From NCBI GenBank assembly GCA_023387965.1, contig JAEWHE010000014.1, forward strand, positions 62,001 through 126,000: DNA of 64,000 nucleotides, given 5' to 3'. A program made the translations under genes and the position numbers. Below are positions 9,340-17,303 of this stretch, in pieces (position 1 is the first letter of the stretch; each line of letters starts with the position of its first letter). The DNA comes from Bacteroidota bacterium (GTDB lineage: Bacteria > Bacteroidota > Bacteroidia > Flavobacteriales > Flavobacteriaceae). The notes beneath the pieces are model-generated. The model made no database searches, was not told where the DNA came from, and saw only the letters and a program-made list of their open reading frames with translations.

Positions 9340-10530
9340 TTAGTTGGGATAAACCGCAAGCGCTTCTTTAAGAATATCAACCGATTTGATCAGGTCCTCT
9401 TTTTTCAAAACGTAGGCAATGCGAACTTCGTTTTGACCAACGCCTGGAGTGGAATAAAACCCGGCGGCTGGAGCAACCATCACGGTTTCGCCATTGAGGT
9501 CGTAAGATTCAAGTAACCATTGTGCAAAATCATCGGCATTAGCAATCGGAAGTTGCGCGATGCAATAAAAAGCACCTTTCGGGATGGCCACTTTTACGCC
9601 TGGAATTTCAATCAATTTTTTTATCAAAATGTCTCTGCGTTCTTTATACTCGTCAATCACGGCATCAAAATAACTTTGTGGCGTTTCGAGTGCGGCTTCG
9701 CTGGCAATTTGTGCATAAGTTGGCGGGCTTAAACGGGCTTGGGCAAATTTCATTGCGGTAGCCATCACTTCGGCATTTTTAGAAACAATGCAACCAATTC
9801 TTGCGCCACACATGCTGTAACGTTTTGAAACCGAATCGATCATGATGGCGTGTTGCTCGATTCCGTGAACGTTCATGATAGAAAAATGTTCTTCACCGTC
9901 GTAAACAAATTCGCGGTACACTTCGTCGGCAATTAAAAATAAATCGTGTCTTTTTACAATATCTGCCAACTGCGCAATTTCGTCTTTAGAATATAAATAT
10001 CCGGTTGGGTTTCCAGGATTGCAAATCAAAATCGCCTTTGTTTTTGGAGTAATTAATTTTTCAAATGCCGAAATAGGAGGCAAGGCAAAACCGTCGTAAA
10101 TGGTAGAAATTACCGGTATCACTTTCACGCCCGAAGCCGTTGAAAATCCGTTGTAATTTGCATAAAACGGTTCCGGGATAATAATTTCATCGCCTTCATC
10201 CATCGTGCTTCCCATGGCAAAAAGCAATGCTTCTGAACCTCCGGTTGTGATGATAATATCTTTACTTTCTATTGGCAAATTTTGCTTTTGGTAATAAGCC
10301 GCCAATTTATTTCTGTAGCTTTCAAAACCCGCACTATGGCTGTATTCCAATACTTGCAAATCGGCATTTTTCACTGCTTGCAAAGCCACTTCCGGCGTTT
10401 TAATATCCGGCTGGCCAATATTTAAATGATACACTTTGTGTCCTTTTCTTTTAGCAATTTCAGAATAAGGAACTAATTTTCGAATAGGAGATTCGGGCAT
10501 ATTTTGCCCCTTTTGCGAAACTTTAGGCAT
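9340..10530 (-). CDS. PLP-dependent aminotransferase class I/II (aspartate aminotransferase-like)
   Basis: Fold-type I pyridoxal-phosphate aminotransferase of 396 residues, probably acting on aspartate or an aromatic/branched amino acid; the substrate cannot be settled from sequence. Visible motifs: YHLNIGQPDIKTP near the N-terminus, ITTGGSEALLFAM (phosphate-binding turn), ICNPGNPTG, LIADEVYREFVY (Asp and Tyr contacting PLP), SVSKRYSMCGARIGC (Schiff-base lysine) and the C-terminal arginine region EVRIAY. The start MPKVSQKGQNMPESPIRKLVP is kept because the segment from MPESPIRKL onward is family-typical and no better ATG lies upstream. Confidence 0.92.
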   Translation of the reverse strand: MPKVSQKGQNMPESPIRKLVPYSEIAKRKGHKVYHLNIGQPDIKTPEVALQAVKNADLQVLEYSHSAGFESYRNKLAAYYQKQNLPIESKDIIITTGGSEALLFAMGSTMDEGDEIIIPEPFYANYNGFSTASGVKVIPVISTIYDGFALPPISAFEKLITPKTKAILICNPGNPTGYLYSKDEIAQLADIVKRHDLFLIADEVYREFVYDGEEHFSIMNVHGIEQHAIMIDSVSKRYSMCGARIGCIVSKNAEVMATAMKFAQARLSPPTYAQIASEAALETPQSYFDAVIDEYKERRDILIKKLIEIPGVKVAIPKGAFYCIAQLPIANADDFAQWLLESYDLNGETVMVAPAAGFYSTPGVGQNEVRIAYVLKKEDLIKSVDILKEALAVYPN

Positions 10531-10591
10531 GATGGTTTGTTTTATTGCAAATTTGAGGTTTTTTTTCTACAAAATTTCAAAATTTAAGCAT

Positions 10592-10617
10592 AAAAAAACC
10601 GGCAAATTTGCCGGTTT
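10592..10617 (-). terminator. Terminator of the DUF1573 gene
   Basis: AAACCGGCAAA abuts TTTGCCGGTTT (10596-10617), a perfect 22-base palindrome. On the minus strand it is followed by a T run, just past the stop at 10621. Confidence 0.85.
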
Positions 10618-10620
10618 CAA

Positions 10621-11049
10621 TTATAAGGTATTCGGTAACGACTTCTTTTTTTCCAATAAATTGACTTCTTCCTTCACGACCACATTTCCGGTAATTTTCA
10701 GCAACACAACGCCGTCAGTTTTATTCACAGCGTTACTCATCACCGTAATCGTTTTATTAATCGCGCCCGGATTCATATTGTATTTCACCTCAATTTGTCC
10801 GGTTTTTCCAGGTTCAACAGGTTCAGTCGGTCGTTTCGGAACCGTACAACCACAACTCGATTTTACGTCGCTAATGACCAACGGGGCATCGCCCACATTT
10901 GTAAATTCAAAAATTCTCACGCCCGAATCATTTTTTGTCACCGTCCCGTAATCAATAATTTCTTGCTTAAATTCAATTTTCGGACCCGTTTGCGCCATCG
11001 CCGAAACACTAAAAACAGCAAAAGCAATCAAAGTAAATAAATGTTTCAT
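10621..11049 (-). CDS. DUF1573 domain-containing secreted protein
   Basis: A 142-residue exported protein of unknown function. The start MKHLFTLIAFAVFSVSAMAQ gives a clean signal peptide; a longer frame to 11106 would put a hydrophobic extension before it and is rejected. The mature part is a single Ig-like beta domain with IDYGTVTKNDSGVRIFEFTNVGDAPLVI, the cysteine pair SSCGCTVP, and EPGKTGQIEVKYN. This is the DUF1573/ASH-like fold common in Bacteroidota and usually periplasmic. It stands alone, divergent from valS. Confidence 0.9.
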   Translation of the reverse strand: MKHLFTLIAFAVFSVSAMAQTGPKIEFKQEIIDYGTVTKNDSGVRIFEFTNVGDAPLVISDVKSSCGCTVPKRPTEPVEPGKTGQIEVKYNMNPGAINKTITVMSNAVNKTDGVVLLKITGNVVVKEEVNLLEKKKSLPNTL

Positions 11050-11146
11050 TTGTTTTAAAATCAATAAAATAATGGTAAAAATAAATCCTTTCGCCACAAT
11101 CTGCAAATAAATAAAAGCTAAATTTTCATTACTGCGGTTTGTTGAC

Positions 11147-11154
11147 TATTTTTG
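11147..11154 (+). promoter_or_regulatory. -7 promoter box upstream of valS
   Basis: TATTTTTG matches TAnnTTTG. It lies 225 bases before the valS ATG, so a transcript from here would carry the structured repeat at 11211 in its leader. No convincing -33 TTG was found. Confidence 0.4.
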
Positions 11155-11210
11155 CCTAAATCCGAAAGGTTATTTTATGGAGCGAAACATCAGTAAGTTT
11201 CAGCCATCCA

Positions 11211-11301
11211 TATTCCCGCTTTCCGCTACAATCTTTTATCAATTACCTTTGGTTTAAGCCCAAGGTAATTGATAAAAGGATTTCCGCTTCAATCGGGGCT
11301 A
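11211..11301 (+). repeat. Arm-hairpin-arm repeat, best-formed copy
   Basis: Two direct arms, TTTCCGCTACAATC (11220-11233) and TTTCCGCTTCAATC (11281-11294), flank a perfect 16-base inverted repeat, TTTTATCAATTACCTT (11234-11249) against AAGGTAATTGATAAAA (11262-11277), with a 12-base loop. The outer edges are attcccgc on the left and ggggct on the right. It occupies the valS leader. Confidence 0.8.
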
Positions 11302-11378
11302 AAAGAAAAACTTTAGGCATTTTAGTAAACTTTCGGCTTTTTGCCAAAACAATAAAAACTAACAACGAATAAAAAATA

Positions 11379-14012
11379 ATGACGATTCCTGCGCAATTTG
11401 AAGCCAAATCTGTAGAAAAAAAATGGTACGATTACTGGATGAAAAATAACTATTTTCACTCAGAACCAGATCATAGAAAACCATACACCATCACCATTCC
11501 ACCGCCAAACGTTACCGGCGTTTTGCACATGGGACACATGCTGAACAATACGATTCAAGATGTGTTGATTCGTCGTGCGCGATTAAAAGGTTTCAATGCT
11601 TGTTGGGTTCCCGGAACGGATCACGCTTCAATCGCAACTGAGGCAAAAGTTGTGGCAAAATTAAAAGCCGAAGGCATCAACAAAAACGATCTTTCTCGTG
11701 AAGAATTTTTGAAACACGCTTGGGAATGGACCGAAAAATACGGCGGAACAATATTAGAACAACTCAAGCAATTAGGTTGTTCTTGTGATTGGGAGCGAAC
11801 CAAATTTACCATGGATCCTGACATGTCTGCTTCGGTAATAAAATCTTTTGTGGATTTATACAGCAAAGATTTGATTTACCGCGGTTACAGAATGGTAAAC
11901 TGGGATCCGGAAGCGAAAACCACACTTTCTGACGAAGAAGTAATTTTCGAAGAAAGACAAGGGAAATTATATTTTATCAATTATAAAATTGAAGGAACCG
12001 AAGATGTTCTAACTGTTGCAACCACACGACCTGAAACAATTTTTGGCGATACCGCTATTTGTATCAACCCAAATGATGAACGTTTTTCACATCTGAAAGG
12101 TAAAAAAGCCATCGTGCCAATTGCTAACAGAAGCATTCCAATCATCGAAGACGAATATGTTGATGTAGAATTTGGAACGGGTTGCTTGAAAGTGACACCT
12201 GCTCATGACATGAACGATAAAACTTTGGGTGACAAGCATAAACTTGAAGTAATTGATATTTTTAACGAAGATGCCACGCTAAATTCTTTTGGATTACATT
12301 ACCAAGGGAAAGATCGTTTTGTGGTTCGTGAAGAAATTGCCAAAGAACTTGAAACTAACGGAAGTTTGGCAAAAACCGAAACGCATTTGAACAAGGTAGG
12401 AACTTCCGAACGTACAAAATGTGTGATTGAGCCTCGCTTGTCAGACCAATGGTTTTTGAAAATGGAGGATTTGGTAAAACCTGCCATCAAAGCCGTTCTT
12501 GAAACCGAAGAAATTAAATTATACCCAAAACGTTTTGACAATACTTACCGTCATTGGTTAGAAAATATTCGGGATTGGAATATTTCGCGCCAGCTTTGGT
12601 GGGGTCAACAAATTCCGGCTTATTATTATGGTGACGGAAAAGAGGATTTTGTGGTAGCCGAAAATATCGAGGACGCTTTGGAATTGGCAAAAATTAAAAC
12701 TGCCAACTCAAAACTGTCAACTGCCGACTTAAAGCAAGATGCTGATGCCTTAGATACTTGGTTCTCGTCTTGGCTTTGGCCGATGGCGGTTTTTGGTGGA
12801 ATTATGGAACCTGAAAACGAAGATTTTAAATATTACTATCCCACAAATGACTTGGTTACCGGTCCGGATATTTTGTTTTTCTGGGTGGCAAGAATGATTA
12901 TTGCAGGTTACGAATATGCCGGTGAAAAACCGTTTACCAATGTTTATTTAACTGGTTTAGTTCGTGATAGCCAACGTCGAAAAATGTCGAAATCATTAGG
13001 AAATTCGCCAGATCCGTTGGATTTAATTGAAGAATTTGGTGCCGATGGCGTTCGGGTTGGATTGTTGTTGAGTGCTTCTGCCGGAAACGATATTTTATTT
13101 GACAAAGAATTGTGCCGTCAAGGGAAATCCTTCACAAATAAAATTTGGAATGCGTTCCGATTGATAAAAGGTTGGGAAGTAAGCGACACGATTGAACAGC
13201 CGAACTACGCAAAAATTTCTGTAGAGTGGTACGAAGCGAAATTGCAAAAAACTTTAGCCGAAATCGAAGATAATTTTGAAAAATACAGAATTTCTGATGC
13301 TTTGATGGCGATTTATAAATTGGTTTGGGATGATTTCTGTTCGTGGTTTTTAGAGATGATCAAACCGGGATACCAACAGCCAATCGACAGAACAACATTT
13401 GACAAAGTCATTGAAATGTTCGAAAGCAATCTGAAATTATTGCATCCGTTTATGCCGTTTTTGACTGAAGAAATTTGGCAACACATCGCCGAAAGGACTC
13501 CGGAAGAAGCTTTGATTATTGCGTCTTGGCCAGAAATTAAACCTTTTGATGAAACGTTAATTACAGATTTTGATTTTGCTACTGAAGTGATTTCGGGCAT
13601 TAGAAACATCCGTAAAGAAAAGAATATTCCGTTTAAAGACAGCATCGAATTAAAAGCCATTAATTCTGAAAACGCATCGACGAAATTTGATGATGTGATT
13701 GCTAAATTGGGCAATATTTCTTCTGTGGATTATCTAAATGAAAAAATCGACGGAGCTTTGACTTTCCGTGTAAAATCTAACGAATATTTTATTCCGATAA
13801 CGGGCTCAATCAACGTTGAAGAGGAAATCAAAAAGTTAAACGAAGAATTGAAATACAACCAAGGATTTTTGAAATCGGTTCAGGCAAAACTTTCAAACGA
13901 GAAATTTGTAAACAATGCTCCGGAAAAAGTTTTGGAAATGGAACGCAAAAAAGAAGCTGATGCTTTGGCAAAAATTGCAACCATTGAACAAAGCTTAGCA
14001 GGACTTCAATAA
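11379..14012 (+). CDS. valS: Valyl-tRNA synthetase
   Basis: Charges tRNA-Val with valine. 877 residues, the usual bacterial length. HIGH motif in PPPNVTGVLHMGHMLNN, the editing (CP1) domain with TTRPETIFGDTAI and GTGCLKVTPAHD, KMSKS motif in RRKMSKSLGNSPDPLDL, the anticodon-binding helical domain, and a C-terminal coiled-coil arm (about residues 810-877: EEEIKKLNEELKYNQGF...). The leader is long and contains a repeat; a terminator follows the stop closely. Confidence 0.98.
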   Translation: MTIPAQFEAKSVEKKWYDYWMKNNYFHSEPDHRKPYTITIPPPNVTGVLHMGHMLNNTIQDVLIRRARLKGFNACWVPGTDHASIATEAKVVAKLKAEGINKNDLSREEFLKHAWEWTEKYGGTILEQLKQLGCSCDWERTKFTMDPDMSASVIKSFVDLYSKDLIYRGYRMVNWDPEAKTTLSDEEVIFEERQGKLYFINYKIEGTEDVLTVATTRPETIFGDTAICINPNDERFSHLKGKKAIVPIANRSIPIIEDEYVDVEFGTGCLKVTPAHDMNDKTLGDKHKLEVIDIFNEDATLNSFGLHYQGKDRFVVREEIAKELETNGSLAKTETHLNKVGTSERTKCVIEPRLSDQWFLKMEDLVKPAIKAVLETEEIKLYPKRFDNTYRHWLENIRDWNISRQLWWGQQIPAYYYGDGKEDFVVAENIEDALELAKIKTANSKLSTADLKQDADALDTWFSSWLWPMAVFGGIMEPENEDFKYYYPTNDLVTGPDILFFWVARMIIAGYEYAGEKPFTNVYLTGLVRDSQRRKMSKSLGNSPDPLDLIEEFGADGVRVGLLLSASAGNDILFDKELCRQGKSFTNKIWNAFRLIKGWEVSDTIEQPNYAKISVEWYEAKLQKTLAEIEDNFEKYRISDALMAIYKLVWDDFCSWFLEMIKPGYQQPIDRTTFDKVIEMFESNLKLLHPFMPFLTEEIWQHIAERTPEEALIIASWPEIKPFDETLITDFDFATEVISGIRNIRKEKNIPFKDSIELKAINSENASTKFDDVIAKLGNISSVDYLNEKIDGALTFRVKSNEYFIPITGSINVEEEIKKLNEELKYNQGFLKSVQAKLSNEKFVNNAPEKVLEMERKKEADALAKIATIEQSLAGLQ

Positions 14013-14017
14013 AAAAC

Positions 14018-14049
14018 AAAAAGCCATCTCACAATCGAGATGGCTTTTT
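14018..14049. terminator. Bidirectional terminator between valS and SOD
   Basis: AAAAAGCCATCTC (14018-14030) pairs with GAGATGGCTTTTT (14037-14049) around a six-base loop. T runs on both strands serve the two convergent genes. Confidence 0.88.
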
Positions 14050-14073
14050 TCTTGTAAAAAAATTATTTACAAA

Positions 14074-14862
14074 TTATACTTTTGGAGCGGGTGCTTTTGC
14101 TTCTTCATATTTTTTAGCAACCACATCCCAGTTTACCAACTTGAAAAAAGCTTCAATATAATCTGGGCGTTTGTTTTGGTATTTCAAATAATAAGCGTGT
14201 TCCCAAACGTCAAGTCCTAAAATTGGCGTTCCAGAAATTGATTGACCTGGCATCAAAGGATTGTCTTGATTTGCGGTACTTCCTACAGCTAATTTTCCTG
14301 TTTTATCCACGACAAGCCAAGCCCAACCTGAACCAAATTGTTTGCTTGCGGCTTCCGAAATTTGGGTTTTAAAAGCGTCGAAAGAGCCAAAATCTTTATT
14401 AATGGCTTCCGCCAAAGCGCCACTTGGTTGTCCACCTTTGTTTGCCGCCATAATTTCCCAATATAAATTATGATTCCAATGACCTCCCGCATTATTACGA
14501 ACGGCTTTGTTTTCTAAATCTAATTTTTTCAGAATATCTTCAATGGTTTGTTTTTCAAGTTCAGTTCCAGCGATGGCTTTGTTTAAATTATTTACGTAAC
14601 CCACGTGGTGTTTCGAATAGTGAACCTCCACCGTTTTTGCGTCAATATGTGGTTCTAAAGCATCATATTTGTAAGGAAGTTTCATCATTTGAAACGTTCC
14701 AGGATCTGCCGAAACATCTTCAGGATTTCCCATAGCAGTTGTGGATTCTTGTCTACTTTCTGGTGATGGAACTTCCACCTCTTCTAATTGTTTTTCTTTT
14801 CCGCAAGACGTTAACAGCATTGTGAAAATCATTCCTGAAAACAATAATTTGGTTCTTTTCAT
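14074..14862 (-). CDS. Fe/Mn superoxide dismutase, predicted lipoprotein
   Basis: Dismutates superoxide. 262 residues, about 60 more than a cytoplasmic SOD because of an N-terminal lipoprotein signal (MKRTKLLFSGMIFTMLLTSC, lipobox LTSC) and an acidic linker to about residue 58. The enzyme follows: LPYKYDALEPHID, the first metal His in YSKHHVGYVNNLN, the second in GGHWNHNLYWE, and Asp plus His in LGLDVWEHAYYLKYQNKRPDY. All four ligands are present; iron versus manganese cannot be decided. Export as a lipoprotein is inferred. Last gene of the LUD-cdsA-psd-ACBP run, four bases after ACBP. Confidence 0.94.
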   Translation of the reverse strand: MKRTKLLFSGMIFTMLLTSCGKEKQLEEVEVPSPESRQESTTAMGNPEDVSADPGTFQMMKLPYKYDALEPHIDAKTVEVHYSKHHVGYVNNLNKAIAGTELEKQTIEDILKKLDLENKAVRNNAGGHWNHNLYWEIMAANKGGQPSGALAEAINKDFGSFDAFKTQISEAASKQFGSGWAWLVVDKTGKLAVGSTANQDNPLMPGQSISGTPILGLDVWEHAYYLKYQNKRPDYIEAFFKLVNWDVVAKKYEEAKAPAPKV

Positions 14863-14866
14863 AATT

Positions 14867-15133
14867 TTATTTTTTGATTAGTGAATGTATTGTTTCAATA
14901 TAAAGTTCTTTCGCTTCCGCAGAAGTTAAATGACTGATTTGCATCCATGCATTAATTTTAAAGGCATCGCGTAAATCATGTCCTAGATAGTTAGCGTGCA
15001 TGGCATTTCCTTGTGTGGCTTGTTTATAATAGGCATAAATCCTTAACATCACATCTTGCGGCAAAGCTTCTGTCATGTTTGAGGCGATTTCATACGCTTC
15101 TGCAAAACGGGTTTCTAAATCTTTTTCGCTCAT
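14867..15133 (-). CDS. Acyl-CoA-binding protein
   Basis: Small (88-residue) four-helix protein expected to bind long-chain acyl-CoA esters in the cytoplasm. Diagnostic segments are MLRIYAYYKQATQGN (the YxxYKQATxG ligand-binding motif) and KINAWMQISHLTSAEAKELYIETI, matching the family W-x-x-x and A-x-x-x-Y-I positions. The central proline-rich segment is replaced by AMHANYLGHDLRDAF. ACBP is mainly eukaryotic and scattered in bacteria. Its ATG overlaps the last base of psd, and it is followed four bases later by SOD, so it belongs to the phospholipid operon. Confidence 0.88.
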   Translation of the reverse strand: MSEKDLETRFAEAYEIASNMTEALPQDVMLRIYAYYKQATQGNAMHANYLGHDLRDAFKINAWMQISHLTSAEAKELYIETIHSLIKK

Positions 15134-15789
15134 TATTTTTTAGCGATTACGGTAATTCCTCCTTTTGCTTTTTGGTTTAATTTCACATCAACCGTTGTTC
15201 CTAATGGCAAATAAAGGTCAACTCGCGAACCGAATTTGATAAATCCTGCATCTTCACCTTGAACTACTCGAGTGCCTTCTTTGGCATAATTCACAATTCT
15301 TCTGGCAAGCGCTCCAGCAATTTGGCGATACATTATTTCTCCAAAAGCGTCATTTTCAATCACAACCGTCGTGCGTTCATTTTCCTCGCTCGCTTTGGGA
15401 TGCCAAGCTACCAAATATTTTCCAGGATGGTATTTGCTATATTTCACAATTCCATTCATGGCGTATCGGGTAACATGCACATTAATTGGCGACATAAAAA
15501 TCGAAACCATCAAACGTTTGTCTTTGAAATATTCCGGTTCAAAAACTTCTTCAATAACAACAACTTTTCCGTCAACAGGAGCAATTAGTTGTTTGTCAGA
15601 TATTTGCGTATTTCGATTTGGATTCCGAAAAAACTGTAATACTAAGATAAGAAAAACTAACGAAATTATTTGCACCGACATGATGACGGCTCTGTTAATT
15701 AAAAGTGAATCTGCTGCTAAAATAATGGCAACTACGATGGCGCAAGCTATCATGATTATTTTTGAGCCTTCTTTATGAAATTTAAGCAT
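15133..15789 (-). CDS. psd: Phosphatidylserine decarboxylase, short archaeal-type
   Basis: Makes phosphatidylethanolamine from phosphatidylserine at the inner membrane. 218 residues, the short form common in Bacteroidota. Two hydrophobic helices near the N-terminus (IIMIACAIVVAIILAADSLLI and IMSVQIISLVFLILVLQFF), then LIAPVDGKVVVIEEV, FMSPINVHVTRY, and the self-cleavage site in GFIKFGSRVDLYLP, where the serine of Gly-Ser becomes the pyruvoyl group. It overlaps cdsA upstream by eight bases and ACBP downstream by one. Confidence 0.95.
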   Translation of the reverse strand: MLKFHKEGSKIIMIACAIVVAIILAADSLLINRAVIMSVQIISLVFLILVLQFFRNPNRNTQISDKQLIAPVDGKVVVIEEVFEPEYFKDKRLMVSIFMSPINVHVTRYAMNGIVKYSKYHPGKYLVAWHPKASEENERTTVVIENDAFGEIMYRQIAGALARRIVNYAKEGTRVVQGEDAGFIKFGSRVDLYLPLGTTVDVKLNQKAKGGITVIAKK

Positions 15790-16585
15790 AATTTAAAATT
15801 TGGTAAAACAAAAAAATGAATGGTGCTACAAACAATATACTATCTAATCTGTCTAAAATTCCGCCGTGTCCGGGCATGATTTTTCCGCTGTCTTTTACTC
15901 CGGCTAATCGCTTGAATTTAGATTCAACTAAATCACCCACGGTTCCCATAGTTCCACATAAAATAGCGGTAATAACCCATAAAAATATTTCCTGTCTGAG
16001 ATAAAAAACGGCAATTAAAACTCCGGCAATCATGGCGAAAATAAGTCCTCCAGTAAAACCTTCTACTGTTTTTTTAGGCGAAATTTTTTCAAATAATTTT
16101 CTTTTCCCGATGGATTTTCCTACAATGTAAGCGAAGGTGTCGTTCGTCCAAATCAAGATAAAGATACCAATAATTATTTTTGGATTATAAACACCGGTAG
16201 AAAAAGGGAGCAAAGTGATGATGATGATTGGGAAAATTAAGTAGCCAATGACCAAAACGTATTTTGACAAATGATCAAACCGAATGAGATGATTGCTAAA
16301 CACAAACCTGAACAATCGCAACGAGACGAACAAGGTAATGAAGGCAAGAATTAATTTTTGGGTAGTGCTGATTTCCGGAATTAGCGCAAAAAGCGTGTAC
16401 AATATTACCGAAATAAGTAGCGGAACTGTTTTTTTAAGATTGATAAGTTCGCAAAATTCAATTACAGCAATGAGCAGAAAAATCCCGAAAAGAATTTTAA
16501 AACTTTCTATTGAATAAAGGGCTGCACCAATGAGCAACACGATATAAACCAATCCCGATAGGCTTCTGGTTAAGGTTTCACGCAT
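15782..16585 (-). CDS. cdsA: Phosphatidate cytidylyltransferase
   Basis: Makes CDP-diacylglycerol from phosphatidate and CTP, the substrate pool for phosphatidylserine and hence Psd. 267 residues with about seven transmembrane helices. The signature is near the C-terminus: GTMGTVGDLVESKFKRLAGVKDSGKIMPGHGGILDRLDS; the middle carries WTNDTFAYIVGKSIGKRKLFEKISPKKT. Starts one base after the LUD gene stop and overlaps psd, so translational coupling is likely. Confidence 0.97.
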   Translation of the reverse strand: MRETLTRSLSGLVYIVLLIGAALYSIESFKILFGIFLLIAVIEFCELINLKKTVPLLISVILYTLFALIPEISTTQKLILAFITLFVSLRLFRFVFSNHLIRFDHLSKYVLVIGYLIFPIIIITLLPFSTGVYNPKIIIGIFILIWTNDTFAYIVGKSIGKRKLFEKISPKKTVEGFTGGLIFAMIAGVLIAVFYLRQEIFLWVITAILCGTMGTVGDLVESKFKRLAGVKDSGKIMPGHGGILDRLDSILFVAPFIFLFYQILNYA

Positions 16586-16586
16586 T

Positions 16587-17186
16587 TTAAAGGTCTTCTA
16601 AAAGCAACAAATACAAGTTTTTCGCCACGCTTCCGTATTGTAGAAAATCTTCTTCTTTAGCTTTTTCGAAATATTTGATGGTGGTAATATTTGTTGGGTA
16701 TTCTTTCTCGTAACGTTTTTTTATTTCTCTTAAACCATCACTTTTTGACGCCAAAATTTGACTTGTGGTAGCAAGAATAATAATGTTTGCCGGTAATTCG
16801 TTTGGCTTGTTTTGCTTGATTTGATTAGATGAAAATAGAACCGAACCTTCATCAGCAATTAAGTTTTCGCAACTGGCAAATAAAAATTTTGGTTGTTGCG
16901 GTTTGGTATAGTTTAGTTTGTTTTCGTCTAATATACTGAACAATTTCGATTCAAAACACAAAGCTTCGGATTCGAACCAGTCGTTTTCTTCTAAAATGTG
17001 TTCAAAATGATCTTTAACTTCGTCAAGATTTTCGCAATAAAGAAATTTACCGCCATTCTTTTTAAAATTCAATGTAAATAATTCATCAACAGGAATCACA
17101 GCCTCCGGATTGAAAGGACTTTGCTTTTCATCTCTTTCCTCTTCTGAGGATTCTCCTGTGCCAAAAAGTTTTTTAAAAAGACTCAT
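16587..17186 (-). CDS. LUD domain protein (LutC-like)
   Basis: A 199-residue protein with the LUD (lactate utilisation) fold: an N-terminal acidic stretch, then ESKLFSILDENKLNY, FASCENLIADEGSVLFSSNQIKQ and the Rossmann-like NIIILATTSQILASKSDGLREI. LUD proteins elsewhere assemble lactate oxidation complexes, but no lutA or lutB partner is here. Instead it heads the cdsA-psd operon, a position that suggests a housekeeping role not readable from sequence. A terminator separates it from ftsH upstream. Confidence 0.82.
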   Translation of the reverse strand: MSLFKKLFGTGESSEEERDEKQSPFNPEAVIPVDELFTLNFKKNGGKFLYCENLDEVKDHFEHILEENDWFESEALCFESKLFSILDENKLNYTKPQQPKFLFASCENLIADEGSVLFSSNQIKQNKPNELPANIIILATTSQILASKSDGLREIKKRYEKEYPTNITTIKYFEKAKEEDFLQYGSVAKNLYLLLLEDL

Positions 17187-17236
17187 AAATACGGGTCAAA
17201 AATCTGTTTGAATAATTCATTTCAAATCAAAGATAA

Positions 17237-17278
17237 AAAAATCTTAATTCAAAAAAAGCATTTTGAATTAAGATTTTT
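17237..17278 (-). terminator. Terminator of ftsH
   Basis: AAAAATCTTAATTCAAAA (17237-17254) pairs perfectly with its complement at 17261-17278 around a six-base loop, an 18-bp AT-rich stem with a T run on the minus strand. It isolates rsfS-ftsH from LUD-cdsA. Confidence 0.8.
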
Positions 17279-17303
17279 CAATGTTGAGGTAAAATAAATT
17301 TAA

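Noticed and set aside
10529..10951. 140-codon plus-strand frame
   Set aside because: Antisense to the DUF1573 gene and across its terminator palindrome; the minus-strand protein has a signal peptide and known domain.
13313..13714. 133-codon minus-strand frame
   Set aside because: Antisense to the anticodon-binding region of valS, no independent support.
14074..15133. SOD and ACBP as a horizontally acquired cassette
   Set aside because: Overlapping, tightly spaced starts and base composition like the neighbours give no sign of recent transfer; only the ACBP family distribution is unusual.
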